A DNA stretch of 64,000 nucleotides from Paracidovorax avenae ATCC 19860 (GTDB taxonomy: Bacteria > Pseudomonadota > Gammaproteobacteria > Burkholderiales > Burkholderiaceae_C). The stretch covers positions 1,364,001 through 1,428,000 of the forward strand of contig NC_015138.1 of NCBI RefSeq assembly GCF_000176855.2, in the 5' to 3' direction. The notes under the pieces are model-generated. The model made no database searches. It saw only the letters and a program-made list of their open reading frames with translations, and was not told the origin of the DNA. The position numbers and the translations under genes are program-made. Below, piece after piece: positions 1 through 8,425 of this stretch (position 1 is its first letter; the number at the start of each line of letters is the position of its first letter).

Positions 1-861
1 CAGGCCGATGCGCAGCGACAGCGTGGCATGCTCGCGCCCCTGGGAGAGCAGCACCTGGGGCCAGGCGGCGTACACCACGGCAGGCAGCAGTCCGAGCAGC
101 CGGAGCAGAACGGCCAGATAGCTCGCCTCCGCGGCCCCGTGGAAGCGCTGCCACATGACGAGGACCGCCATGCCTGCCGCGGCGTCGGCGGCGGTGTGCG
201 CGATGCGCAGGAGCGGGCCCCGGTCATCCTGCTGCGACGGGCGCGTTGCTCCTGGTGTGTGATGGTCGTCCTCCGGCGGGGCCGGCAAGGTGCGTGCATC
301 GCGCGCGGGGCGCAACAGCCAGAGCGCGCCGATCGCGTAGCTGCCAGCGGCTGCCGCGAAGAGCGCCGTGGCACCTGCGCCAGGCAGGAGCAGCCCTGCA
401 CTGCCGGCCACCGCGAGCGCGGCGAGCGGCGGGACCGACCGGGCCAGCGCGGCCGACTGAGCGGATGCCGTGCGCAGGGCCCACGGTTGTGCCATGTACC
501 AGCCCAGCTGCAGCAGCGCCAGGAGGGCGGCCCAGGCCAGGCATGTGCCGGGGCGGCCCAGGCCTGCCAGCCAGACGGCCGCCGCCGCGACCGGAAGCAG
601 GAGGCTCCAGCGCAGCAGGCTGGCGCGCATCGCTTCCCGCAGTGCCGGACCGGGAGAGTGGTGGATGTTGGCCAGGAACCGCAACTGGCTCTGGGCGAGC
701 GCCAGCGTCATCCAGAAGAAGCCGATCTGGCTCACCACCGTGAAAAGTCCCACCTCCCGGGGCTGGAAAAGCCGCAGCATGAGCAGGCCGAAGAGACCCT
801 GGGCTGCCAGCGAGACGGCGCTCGCGGCTGCGATATGCGTCGTGGTGCCGAGCAGTTTCAT
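1..861 (-). CDS. Polysaccharide flippase-like membrane protein (3' end cut by window edge)
   Basis: The frame opens at an ATG at 861 and stays open to the left edge, so the C-terminus is missing (about 287 residues visible). The protein is mostly hydrophobic helices; its start (MKLLGTTTHIAAASAVSLA) and the following MLRLFQPREVGLFTVVSQ segment have the look of Wzx/oligosaccharide-flippase family proteins, which move lipid-linked sugar repeats across the inner membrane. Its start codon overlaps the stop of the upstream glycosyltransferase (ATGA), so the two are translationally coupled in a surface-polysaccharide operon. The flippase assignment rests on topology and neighbours; another polytopic polysaccharide protein, such as a ligase or polymerase, is possible. 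Confidence 0.7.
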   Translation of the reverse strand, partial: MKLLGTTTHIAAASAVSLAAQGLFGLLMLRLFQPREVGLFTVVSQIGFFWMTLALAQSQLRFLANIHHSPGPALREAMRASLLRWSLLLPVAAAAVWLAGLGRPGTCLAWAALLALLQLGWYMAQPWALRTASAQSAALARSVPPLAALAVAGSAGLLLPGAGATALFAAAAGSYAIGALWLLRPARDARTLPAPPEDDHHTPGATRPSQQDDRGPLLRIAHTAADAAAGMAVLVMWQRFHGAAEASYLAVLLRLLGLLPAVVYAAWPQVLLSQGREHATLSLRIGL

Positions 862-1778
862 GCGCGCTCCTGCCATCTGCGCCATATGTGCATGCGGGCC
901 AGCAGCGCATTCCACGCATGCGCTTCCATCGGCGGGACGGTGCGGGGCTGCTCGTCCAGGCCGGGTCCCAGCAGATCCGCATAACGCGCTGTCGTCGCGT
1001 GGGCGGGAAGGTAGATGAACCGTGCGCCCGACGTGCGCTCGAATTCCCGCACCCAGCGGTAGTCGGTGGAGACGGTAGGCAGCCCGACTGCGCAGTATTC
1101 GAGCAGTTTGGTGGAGGTCTGCCGGTCGTAGGGGGGGCGCACCGGCACCAGGTTCAGGCCGTAGCGCGCCTGCGCCAGCAGGGCCGGGACGTCGCCCTGC
1201 GGCACGCGTCCCACCATCGTCACGCTGGGCAGCCGGCCCAGAGCGGCCCGCAGGTCATCGGGCGGCTCCCCTATGAGCAGCAGCGTGCGTCCGGCCGGCG
1301 CCAGGGCTTGCAGCAGCGGCGTGAAGCCGCGCAGCCGGTGCATGTCTCCGAGGTAGGCGAAATCGAAACGTTTGCTGCGCTGCGTGCCCGGGCGCGACAG
1401 GAAGGCTTCTGGAACGCCCATGTCGCGGTACTCGAACGGAATCGCGTCGCTGAACCCGAGCCGTTGGCGCACCCAGGCGTTCTGGAAGATCCGGTAATCC
1501 GGGGTGGGCTGGTGCCAGGACTTGATCCTGTCCTTGAGCCAGGCGCAGGGCGGCACCGAGGCCGACGCGTATTCGTGCACCTGGAACGCCCCGGGATGGC
1601 TCCGGGCGCTGGCCGGGGGCACGAGCCCGCAGATCCACCACAGGACCTCGGCATTGCCGGGTACCGTGCCGGGATGGTTGTGCAGCACGGCCTGGTGTCC
1701 GTATTGCTGCAGGAACGCGGAGTAGGCTCCCAGTTCCGGCAGGTAGGCTTGCCCGGAATGGATGAAATGGATCAGCAT
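858..1778 (-). CDS. Glycosyltransferase, exopolysaccharide/O-antigen cluster
   Basis: A protein of 306 residues. The start at 1778 (MLIHFIHSGQAYLPEL) was preferred to the one at 1811 because it overlaps the upstream stop by 7 nt, as in a coupled operon. The C-terminal half has the nucleotide-sugar-binding pattern of GT-B glycosyltransferases: TSTKLLEYCAVGLPTVSTDY around residue 230, followed by a W-V-R-E-F segment. The expected role is transfer of a sugar from a nucleotide donor to a lipid-linked oligosaccharide at the cytoplasmic face of the inner membrane. Donor and acceptor cannot be read from sequence. Family membership is firm; specificity is unknown. Confidence 0.8.
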   Translation of the reverse strand: MLIHFIHSGQAYLPELGAYSAFLQQYGHQAVLHNHPGTVPGNAEVLWWICGLVPPASARSHPGAFQVHEYASASVPPCAWLKDRIKSWHQPTPDYRIFQNAWVRQRLGFSDAIPFEYRDMGVPEAFLSRPGTQRSKRFDFAYLGDMHRLRGFTPLLQALAPAGRTLLLIGEPPDDLRAALGRLPSVTMVGRVPQGDVPALLAQARYGLNLVPVRPPYDRQTSTKLLEYCAVGLPTVSTDYRWVREFERTSGARFIYLPAHATTARYADLLGPGLDEQPRTVPPMEAHAWNALLARMHIWRRWQERA

Positions 1779-2818
1779 CGCCCCGACGCCTCCCGCAGCA
1801 CCGACTGCCACCCCGCCAGGAAGTCCGCATGCCGGTACTGCTCCAGAATGCGTTGCAGATCCGCCTGCACGATCTCGGCCGGCGTGCGCAGCGTGGCGAG
1901 TACGGCATCGGCCATGGCCTGCGCCGAGCTCTCTCGCGCGAGCAGGTAGGGCGCGTGGCCCTGCAGCATTTCTTGCAGGGCCGGGATGGGTACACCGACG
2001 CAGGGCACCCCCATCGACAGCGATTCCAGCGCGGCCATGGGGCAGCCCTCATAGCGCGAAGTGAGCAGGGTCAGATCCTGTTCACGGCAGAACCCGGCGC
2101 TGTCCTCGACATGCCCCAGCCATCGAAGCCGTCCCGCCTGCTGCAGGTCCTGCGAGGCGGCTTCCAGGTCGCCTCGCAAGGGCCCGTCGCCTGCCAGCGA
2201 CAGGTGGAATTCGGGTGGCAGCCTGCGCAGGGTCTCCAGGAGCAATTGCGGGTTTTTTTCGGCGGACAGGCGTCCCATGTAGCCCATGCGTACGGGGCCG
2301 TGTCTTTCCGTGGCCTGTGCCGGTTGTGCAGCGGCGCAGGAAGGGGGGGCGGGATTGTGCACGACGCGCAGGGCCGGGGATTTCCGGCTGCCTCCCCGAA
2401 TGAACCGCAGGAACGCTGCCTGCGATGACCCGGAGACGAACACGCAATGCGAGACGTGCCCGTAGAGCCAGCGCAGCCATGCCTGCTTTCCGGCCCCGGC
2501 ACGGGCCTGTTCCAGCACCGTATCGACCGGCCCGTGCACCCACACCACAGCGCGCCTGCGCGTCGCGAGGCCCAGGGCCCAGGCCACGTAGGCCGGGCGG
2601 AAGTTGTGCGCGGCGAGCAGCACATCGCTGCGCCGGGCCGCTGCGAGCAGGGCCAGCCCCCTCTGCGCCGCGGCATGCTGGATGTCCACCGCCCAGCCCG
2701 CTGCGCGCAGCCCTTCCACCAGTGCCCGGGTGACCGTCGCCACGCCGCCGGCCGCCGGTGCATCGTGCAGCAGGCAGATCCGTGGAGGTGTGCAGGTGCC
2801 TGGGGATAATCGGGACAT
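1772..2818 (-). CDS. Glycosyltransferase family 4 protein
   Basis: A GT4-type GT-B enzyme of 348 residues. It shows an N-terminal Rossmann half with the glycine motif GGVATVTRALVEGLR, the central MGYMGRLSAEKNPQLLLE motif, and the C-terminal donor-site segment TSRYEGCPMAALESLSMGVP with the family E-x7-E spacing. It overlaps the downstream glycosyltransferase by 7 nt. A GGAG ribosome-binding site lies 9 nt before its ATG at 2818. That ATG sits in the tetranucleotide CATG, whose other strand is the ATG of the divergent methyltransferase, so the two coding regions overlap by 2 nt. It probably adds one sugar of the polysaccharide repeat. Confidence 0.88.
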   Translation of the reverse strand: MSRLSPGTCTPPRICLLHDAPAAGGVATVTRALVEGLRAAGWAVDIQHAAAQRGLALLAAARRSDVLLAAHNFRPAYVAWALGLATRRRAVVWVHGPVDTVLEQARAGAGKQAWLRWLYGHVSHCVFVSGSSQAAFLRFIRGGSRKSPALRVVHNPAPPSCAAAQPAQATERHGPVRMGYMGRLSAEKNPQLLLETLRRLPPEFHLSLAGDGPLRGDLEAASQDLQQAGRLRWLGHVEDSAGFCREQDLTLLTSRYEGCPMAALESLSMGVPCVGVPIPALQEMLQGHAPYLLARESSAQAMADAVLATLRTPAEIVQADLQRILEQYRHADFLAGWQSVLREASGRC

Positions 2819-3527
2819 GGACGCAATCTCCAGATACTTATCGGGCGAGGACTTCGATGACGACTACCGGTACCAGCCCCGGATGGCCTTCGCTCCGCTG
2901 GCGCGCGGCGACCTGCTCGAACAATGGTGCGCCGGGCGATCGGTGCTGCACGTGGGGTTTGCTGACCACCAGCCGCTGATCGCCGCGCGGGTGGCCGATG
3001 GCGGCTGGCTGCATGCGCGCCTGAGCCGCAGCGCGCGCCAATGCCATGGCATCGATATCAACCGGCAGGCGGTGGAGGCCGCCCGGGTGCTCGGATTCCA
3101 GCACGTGCACGCGCTGGACATCCACGCCGCGGATTCCGAAGGCTTCCTGCGCGGGCTCGGCGTGGATCTCGTCATGGTTCCCGACGTGCTCGAACATTTG
3201 GGCGATCCGGCGGCTTTCATGGCGCGGCTTGCGCAGATTTTTCCCGCCGCGGATTTCGTGGTGTCCGTGCCGAACGGACTTGCGCTGCGCAACGCGGTGA
3301 ACATGCTGAACGGCGTCGAGCGCGTCAATACCGATCACCGGGCATGGTTCTCGCCCTACACCCTGAGCAAGGTGCTGGCCGATGCCGGCCTGCGGGTCGA
3401 GGAGTTGCGCGGCTGCATGGTCAGCCCGGCAGGCAGCCTCAAGGGGCGCCTGCTGCGGGGGCTCGTGCGCCGGCGGCCGCTGGGGGCGGACGTGCTGGTC
3501 GCGCGCGCGCGGGTGACGGTGCCCTGA
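2817..3527 (+). CDS. Class I SAM-dependent methyltransferase
   Basis: A protein of 236 residues. The start at 2817 (MDAISRYLSGEDF) was chosen over upstream in-frame starts, which would run deep into the opposite gene. It has a methyltransferase core: motif I as SVLHVGFADHQPL (degenerate, with Gly retained), acidic motif II in CHGIDINRQAVEAARVLG, and motif IV as LVMVPDVLEHLGDPAAF. This is the UbiG/Methyltransf_23 style found in polysaccharide clusters, where such enzymes methylate sugars or glycan chain ends. It is the only plus-strand gene inside the minus-strand cluster. Its promoter must lie inside the divergent glycosyltransferase gene. Confidence 0.8.
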   Translation: MDAISRYLSGEDFDDDYRYQPRMAFAPLARGDLLEQWCAGRSVLHVGFADHQPLIAARVADGGWLHARLSRSARQCHGIDINRQAVEAARVLGFQHVHALDIHAADSEGFLRGLGVDLVMVPDVLEHLGDPAAFMARLAQIFPAADFVVSVPNGLALRNAVNMLNGVERVNTDHRAWFSPYTLSKVLADAGLRVEELRGCMVSPAGSLKGRLLRGLVRRRPLGADVLVARARVTVP

Positions 3528-3537
3528 CGCCACGCTG

Positions 3538-4848
3538 CTACCTCGCACCGAATCCGCTGGCCAAGATGCGCAGCGTCTTCCAGGCGATCAGCAGGTCCAG
3601 TGCCACGGAATAGTGCGCAACATAGTAGAGGTCGTAGCTGAGCTTGACGGCGGTCTGCTCCTCGCTGTCCGCGTAGCCCTGCTGCACCTGCGCCCAGCCG
3701 GTGAGGCCGGGGCGCACCAGGTGGCGGTAGGGGTAGGCGGGGATACGCTCCGCGAAGCTGCGTACGAATTCCGCCTGTTCGGGCCGCGGGCCGATCAGGC
3801 TCATGTCGCCCTGCAGGACGTTCCACAACTGGGGAAGCTCGTCGAGGCGTGTGCGGCGTATGAAGCGGCCCACCGGCGTGATGCGGTCGTCGTTGGGCTG
3901 CGCGAAACGCGCGCCTTGCTCCGATGGCGCATGGCGCATGCTGCGCAGCTTCCAGATGCAGAATTCGCGCCCGTTGCGGCCCACGCGCAACTGCGAGAAC
4001 AGCATGGGGCCGGGGGAATCCAGTTTCACTGCCAGGCCGGCGACCAGGCACAGGGGCAGCCAGAGCGGCAGCGTGGCCAGCGTGGCGGCCAGGTCCACGA
4101 TGCGCTTGACCGTGTCGTAGGCCGGGTTGCCGTCCAGCGCCCACAAATCCTGCGCATGGTCGTCAGGCAGCACCATCCGGCCGCTCAGCAGTTCGGCCAC
4201 CGCTTCGACACTGTAGAGGCGGATGTGCTGCAGCCGCAGTTCGCTGATTTTCCGGTCGCGCACCGCGTGGGAGGGGGCGTGCCGGTCCAGCACCACGCCG
4301 GCCCAGCCCCGGGCCGTTGCGTCGTCCAGGCCCCGCTCCGGCCAGGGCACGAGCGTGATGTCCTTCCTGCGCGCTTCGTCTGCGCCGGGCCCCAGCAGCG
4401 CCTGCAGGCGCTTCGGAACGGTATCGTCCAGATAGATGAGGCACAGTCCGTGGCGGCGCAGGTCGCGCCAATGGCCGGCCAGGAACCACGCCAGCGACAG
4501 CAGGTACGACAGCAACACGGCTCCCCGGGAATAGGGGCGCTGCAGCAGCGCGAAGCCGAGCGGAGCCGTCAGATACGGCACGGCCGTCGCCACGAAGAGG
4601 AAACTCCTGCCCTCGAAACGCGGCAGGTGGGCGCCGCTGTACAGCCAGTAGGACGCGATGGCATAGGGGATGGTGCACCACAGGACGGTGGCGGGGAACT
4701 GGTAGGTCGCCCAGCCGCGGCGCTGAAGTTCCAGCCCGATCAGGTAGGCCGCGAGCAGCGTCACCGCTCCCGCCAGCGACCAGCGCAGCACCGAGCCCTG
4801 CCGGTGCGCCGTGGAAGAGCCAAGTTCGCGTTGGGGAATGCTGTTCAT
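3538..4848 (-). CDS. Polyprenyl-phosphate sugar phosphotransferase (WbaP/WcaJ-type initiating enzyme)
   Basis: A protein of 436 residues with four to five membrane helices in the first 130 residues, a soluble middle part, and a C-terminal bacterial sugar-transferase domain from about residue 235. Diagnostic motifs are KRIVDLAATLATLPLWLPL, LDSPGPMLFSQLRVGRNG, FCIWKLRSM, TRLDELPQLWNVLQGDMSL and IGPRPE. Enzymes of this family transfer a hexose-1-phosphate to undecaprenyl phosphate, the first committed step of exopolysaccharide or O-antigen synthesis. Its ATG overlaps the stop of the preceding glycosyltransferase (ATGA). The 3' end faces the methyltransferase with a 10-nt gap. The sugar (glucose or galactose) is not determined. 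Confidence 0.92.
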   Translation of the reverse strand: MNSIPQRELGSSTAHRQGSVLRWSLAGAVTLLAAYLIGLELQRRGWATYQFPATVLWCTIPYAIASYWLYSGAHLPRFEGRSFLFVATAVPYLTAPLGFALLQRPYSRGAVLLSYLLSLAWFLAGHWRDLRRHGLCLIYLDDTVPKRLQALLGPGADEARRKDITLVPWPERGLDDATARGWAGVVLDRHAPSHAVRDRKISELRLQHIRLYSVEAVAELLSGRMVLPDDHAQDLWALDGNPAYDTVKRIVDLAATLATLPLWLPLCLVAGLAVKLDSPGPMLFSQLRVGRNGREFCIWKLRSMRHAPSEQGARFAQPNDDRITPVGRFIRRTRLDELPQLWNVLQGDMSLIGPRPEQAEFVRSFAERIPAYPYRHLVRPGLTGWAQVQQGYADSEEQTAVKLSYDLYYVAHYSVALDLLIAWKTLRILASGFGAR

Positions 4849-5975
4849 GCCATTCGGGAGCGGGAATGCCGCAGTGCGGCGGCATAGACGCCGCGCACTG
4901 CCGAACCCATGCGCTCGGCGGTGTAGTGCCGTTCGTAGCGCTGCCGGGCGGCGGCGCCGAGCCGGGCGCGCAGCGCGGGGGACTCCATCAATTGTCGCAG
5001 CGCAGCGGCGAGGGCTTCCGGGTCCGCGGGTACGAGCAGGGCGTGCCCGGGGTCGGGCAGCAGCTCGCGCACGCCGGGCAGATCACTGGCCACGATCGCC
5101 ATGCGCGCGCGCATCGCCTCGATGAGCGAAATGGGCAATCCTTCGTGGTCCGACATGAGCACGAATATGCCGTGGCGTGCGAGCTGGGCGGGTACGTCAT
5201 CCACGTCTCCCTGGAAATCGACCGACGGCTGCAGGCCCAGGCGGGCTGCCAGCGCTTCGTGGGCCGGCCTGTCGGGGCCGTCTCCCAGGAGGCTGGCGGA
5301 GCCGGCCTGTCCGGTCATGTCCCTCAGCCGGGCCAGGGCATACAGCAGCAGGTCATGCCGCTTCGGCGGGGCCATGCGGGCGACCATGGCGATCGAGGTG
5401 CCTTCGCGCTTCCATGCGGCGGCATCGTCGGGAACGGCGACGTCGTCAACGCCATTCACGACAGTGACCAGGCGCCCGCCCGGCAGCGGCAGGCTGCGTG
5501 CGAGTGCGCGCTCGTGCTCCGAGACGCACACCATGCGGCTGGTCAGCGGGGCCAGCAGCGCCTCGGTGGTCCAGGCCATCGCCCGGCGCGGCCAGGTATT
5601 GCCGGCCTTGAATGCGAAGCCGTGCACGGTGTAGATCACGGGAACACCCGACAACGCTCCAGCGATACGCGCTGCCACGCCCGCCATGGCGCTATGGGCG
5701 TGCAGCAGGTCCGGGGCCTGTGTTCGCACGATGCGGAGCAGATCGCGCGTGGCCCGCAGGAGGCGAACCGGCCGCAAGCCATTGTCCAGCCAGGGAATGC
5801 CATGCACTTGCAGGCCCAGGGCTTCCAGATCCCTGCCCAATGGGGAAAGCGGGCCGGTTCCGCCGATGGCGGCCTGCACGGCCACACCCTGCGCGGAGAG
5901 CGCGGCGCACAGGGTGCGCACATGGCTCTGCGCTCCACCTGTTTCGCCTTTGGTGATGACCTGCAGGACTTTCAC
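4845..5975 (-). CDS. Glycosyltransferase family 4 protein
   Basis: A protein of 376 residues with the classical GT4 layout: N-terminal VITKGETGGAQSHVRTLC glycine-rich acceptor loop, LLHAHSAMAGVAARIAGA, IYTVHGFAF, and C-terminal MVARMAPPKRHDLLL and SDHEGLPISLIEAMRARMAI with E-x7-E-like donor residues. It is the first gene of the minus-strand glycan cluster and overlaps the sugar-transferase gene by 4 nt. The LON-domain gene lies 43 nt upstream on the same strand, so the cluster promoter is either in that short gap or further upstream. It likely acts early on the undecaprenyl-linked intermediate; the linkage is unknown. Confidence 0.9.
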   Translation of the reverse strand: MKVLQVITKGETGGAQSHVRTLCAALSAQGVAVQAAIGGTGPLSPLGRDLEALGLQVHGIPWLDNGLRPVRLLRATRDLLRIVRTQAPDLLHAHSAMAGVAARIAGALSGVPVIYTVHGFAFKAGNTWPRRAMAWTTEALLAPLTSRMVCVSEHERALARSLPLPGGRLVTVVNGVDDVAVPDDAAAWKREGTSIAMVARMAPPKRHDLLLYALARLRDMTGQAGSASLLGDGPDRPAHEALAARLGLQPSVDFQGDVDDVPAQLARHGIFVLMSDHEGLPISLIEAMRARMAIVASDLPGVRELLPDPGHALLVPADPEALAAALRQLMESPALRARLGAAARQRYERHYTAERMGSAVRGVYAAALRHSRSRMA

Positions 5976-6018
5976 GGCGCACGCATGCCGGGCGCTGGCC
6001 GGATGGCGTGGAGCCTGC

Positions 6019-6687
6019 TCATGGCGCGATGCCCGTGCGGTCCAGTACGTCGCCCACGAGCTCGAGCCGCAGCAGCGGACTGTCGAGCTGCATGAGTTGC
6101 TGCTTGAGGTCGATGGGCACCGGCAGCAACTCGCACCAGCGGTTGGCCACCCAGCCGCAGTCGTCCAGCTGGGCGGCGCTCGGCAGGGGCAGGCTGCTGT
6201 CGTCGGGGTTGCGGTCGCGCAGGCGTGCCAGCACCTGTTCCAGGGCCGCCGCGGCCTTGCGCAGGTCCGGCGGCACGGGCACGGCCACGTCCGGCGGCAG
6301 TTGCTCGATGTCGGCGATCCAGAGGCCGTGCGGCAGCAACTGGCGGCGCACGATGCGGAACCGCTCCGACCCCTGAGCCTTCATGGCGATGAGCCCGGGG
6401 TGGGAATCGTCGAGTTCCGAGATGGCTGCCAGCGTACCCACGTCATGGAATTTCTCGGGCGCCGCACCGGCCTGGCGCACCTCGTGCCCGTCCGTGAGGG
6501 CCACCACGCCGAATGGTGCCCCGGCCTGGCGGCATTTGCGCACCATGTCCAGGTAGCGCACTTCGAATACCCGCAGGGCCAGCAGGCCACCCGGGAAGAG
6601 CACCGTGCCCAGCGGGAACAGCGGCAGCGAGCTGAGCGTGAGCGGCGCCTGGGGCGCGGGCTCGTGGGGAGGTGGGGCGAAGGTCAT
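6019..6687 (-). CDS. LON peptidase substrate-binding domain protein
   Basis: A protein of 222 residues made only of the N-terminal LON (substrate-binding) domain, without AAA+ or protease parts. The hallmark segment LPLFPLGTVLFPGGLLALRV (residues 21-40) is followed by FEVRYLDMVRKC and later by a helical bundle ending at residue 222. Such stand-alone LON-domain proteins are common in betaproteobacteria; their role is not established, with substrate recognition for proteolysis being the usual guess. It is divergent from the YggT gene across 74 nt that must hold both promoters. Confidence 0.9.
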   Translation of the reverse strand: MTFAPPPHEPAPQAPLTLSSLPLFPLGTVLFPGGLLALRVFEVRYLDMVRKCRQAGAPFGVVALTDGHEVRQAGAAPEKFHDVGTLAAISELDDSHPGLIAMKAQGSERFRIVRRQLLPHGLWIADIEQLPPDVAVPVPPDLRKAAAALEQVLARLRDRNPDDSSLPLPSAAQLDDCGWVANRWCELLPVPIDLKQQLMQLDSPLLRLELVGDVLDRTGIAP

Positions 6688-6761
6688 GGGCGGGGCCTGT
6701 ACGGCCCGCTATCATCCCACGGCGAACGGGCCCGCGACGGGCCCGCCTACGACGAGGTCCC

Positions 6762-7310
6762 ATGCTCTTCCAGATTGCTTCTTTCCTGCTGGACGTGATC
6801 GGTGGCCTGCTCACCGGCGCCTGCCTGCTGCGCCTGTACATGCAGGCGCAGCGCGTTCCGTTTTCCAACCCGGTCGGCCGGCTGGTCTTCGCCCTCAGCG
6901 ACTGGCTGGTGATGCCGCTGCGCCGCATCATTCCCCCCACCGGCCGCTGGGACTGGTCCAGCTTCGTCGCGGGGCTGCTGATCCAGCTGGCGCAGTACCT
7001 GCTGCTCTGGCTGCTGCTCGGCGGCCTGCTGGGCCTGGCATGGCTGCCCTGGATGGCCCTGTTCGGGCTGGCACGGGTGGCGGTCTCCGGGATGATGGGG
7101 CTGCTCATCGTCGGCGCGATCCTTTCCTGGGTGCAGACGCGCACTCCGATCGCGGATGTCATCGGGCGCCTCTGCGACCCCATCCTGCGGCCCCTGCGCC
7201 GTGTGATCCCCCTGCTGGGCGGAGTGGATCTCTCACCCCTCGTGGCCATCGTGCTGCTGCAGGTGGTGATGATCGTGCTGGGCCACCTGCAGGGCGCCGT
7301 GATGCGATAG
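6762..7310 (+). CDS. YggT family integral membrane protein
   Basis: A protein of 182 residues starting at 6762 behind a GAGGT ribosome-binding site; the longer in-frame start at 6672 would overlap the divergent LON gene. Two YggT repeats are visible, each with a hydrophobic pair and the conserved P-L-R-R-I/V-I-P turn (MPLRRIIPPTG near residue 50, LRPLRRVIPLLGG near 147) and the F/W-V-Q-T-R-T-P-type loop. The family is linked to osmotic-shock tolerance and cell-division factors; precise activity is unknown. A GGGCCCG inverted repeat at 6728-6744 lies in the 5' leader. A candidate -10 (TATCAT) is at 6710-6715. Confidence 0.92.
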   Translation: MLFQIASFLLDVIGGLLTGACLLRLYMQAQRVPFSNPVGRLVFALSDWLVMPLRRIIPPTGRWDWSSFVAGLLIQLAQYLLLWLLLGGLLGLAWLPWMALFGLARVAVSGMMGLLIVGAILSWVQTRTPIADVIGRLCDPILRPLRRVIPLLGGVDLSPLVAIVLLQVVMIVLGHLQGAVMR

Positions 7311-7314
7311 GCGC

Positions 7315-7357
7315 AAAAAAGCCGCCGCGTCCCCTTGCCGGGACCGGCGGCTTTTAT
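7315..7357. terminator. Bidirectional Rho-independent terminator between yggT and accD
   Basis: A GCCGCCG / CGGCGGC stem (7321-7327 with 7345-7351) is flanked by an A-run on the left (7315-7320) and a T-run on the right (7352-7357). It can therefore end transcripts arriving from both convergent genes. Confidence 0.85.
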
Positions 7358-7371
7358 TGTCTGGCGGTGGC

Positions 7372-8244
7372 TCAGGCGACGGAGTCGGCCGGCAGGCGCT
7401 GCAGCATGGCCAGGCTCCTGGCCACGGTATCGCGCAGTTCGCGGCGGTCGCAGATGAAGTCCACGGCGCCCTTGGTCTGCAGGAACTCGGCCCGCTGGAA
7501 GCCTTCCGGCAGTGTCACGCGCACGGTGGATTCGATCACGCGCGGGCCCGCGAAGCCGATGAGCGCCTTGGGCTCGGCGATCACGATATCGCCCACGAAG
7601 GCGAAACCGGCCGAAACGCCGCCCATGGTGGGGTCGGTCAGCACGCTGATGTAGGGCAGGCCCTTCTTGGCCAGCCGCGTGAGCGCTGCATTGGTCTTGG
7701 CCATCTGCATGAGCGACAGCAGGCCTTCCTGCATGCGGGCACCGCCCGTGGCGGTGAAGCAGATGAAAGGCACTTTCTGCTCGATGGCGGTTTCCACGCC
7801 GCGCACGAAGCGCTCGCCGACCACGCTGCCCATGGAGCCGCCCATGAAGTCGAACTCGAAGCAGGCCGCGACGACGTTGATGCTCTTGACCGAGCCGCCC
7901 ATCACGATCAGCGCGTCGGTCTCGCCGGTGTTTTCCAGCGCTTCCTTCAGGCGTTCGGTGTACTTGCGGCTGTCCTTGAACTTGAGCGCGTCCACCGGCA
8001 GCACTTCCTGGCCGATCTCGTAGCGGCCTTCCGGGTCCAGGAAGGCGTCGAGGCGCGGGCGGGCATTGATGCGGTGGTGGTGGCTGCAATGCGGGCAGAC
8101 GTTCTGGTTGTGCTCCAGGTCGGTCTTGTAGAGCACGGTCTCGCAGCTCGGGCACTTGATCCACAGCCCCTCGGGCACCTGGCGGCGCTCCGTCGGGTCG
8201 GACTGCTGGATCTTGGACGGCAGAAGTTTTTCGAGCCAGGACAT
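7372..8244 (-). CDS. accD: Acetyl-CoA carboxylase, carboxyltransferase subunit beta
   Basis: AccD, 290 residues. The start [11 protein letters not shown] at 8244 matches family N-termini; a 14-residue upstream extension was discarded. A four-cysteine zinc finger is present (C31, C34, C50, C53 in CPSC and CPHC), followed by the carboxyltransferase crotonase fold with [19 protein letters not shown] and [10 protein letters not shown]. With AccA it moves the carboxyl group from biotin-BCCP to acetyl-CoA, giving malonyl-CoA for fatty-acid synthesis. It lies downstream of trpA across 181 nt that contain a palindromic repeat, a conserved betaproteobacterial arrangement (trpFBA-accD). Confidence 0.97.
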   Translation of the reverse strand: MSWLEKLLPSKIQQSDPTERRQVPEGLWIKCPSCETVLYKTDLEHNQNVCPHCSHHHRINARPRLDAFLDPEGRYEIGQEVLPVDALKFKDSRKYTERLKEALENTGETDALIVMGGSVKSINVVAACFEFDFMGGSMGSVVGERFVRGVETAIEQKVPFICFTATGGARMQEGLLSLMQMAKTNAALTRLAKKGLPYISVLTDPTMGGVSAGFAFVGDIVIAEPKALIGFAGPRVIESTVRVTLPEGFQRAEFLQTKGAVDFICDRRELRDTVARSLAMLQRLPADSVA

Positions 8245-8353
8245 TGGTGTATTCCTCAAAATGAATGGCAGACCGCAGCGCCACAACCTTCAAAACCGGC
8301 GCGGCCCAGGCCAGTGGACGCCACGGAACCGGCTCCGCCGGGCCGTAGGCGTC

Positions 8354-8415
8354 GTCCCCCTTCCCGCGCGAAGCGCGAGAGAAGGGGGAAGCGGCAAAGC
8401 CGCTCAGGGGGATGA
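8354..8415. repeat. Palindromic intergenic repeat (double hairpin) between trpA and accD
   Basis: Two adjacent hairpins are present. The first pairs CCCCCTTC (8356-8363) with GAAGGGGG (8381-8388) around an inner CGCGC-GAA-GCGCG stem (8365-8377). The second is AGCGGC-AAA-GCCGCT (8390-8404). A flanking GTCCCCC/AGGGGGAT pair can enclose both. The design is that of REP/BIME-like intergenic elements of Comamonadaceae; no second copy was noticed in this window. Confidence 0.75.
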
Positions 8416-8425
8416 TCCCTGGATT

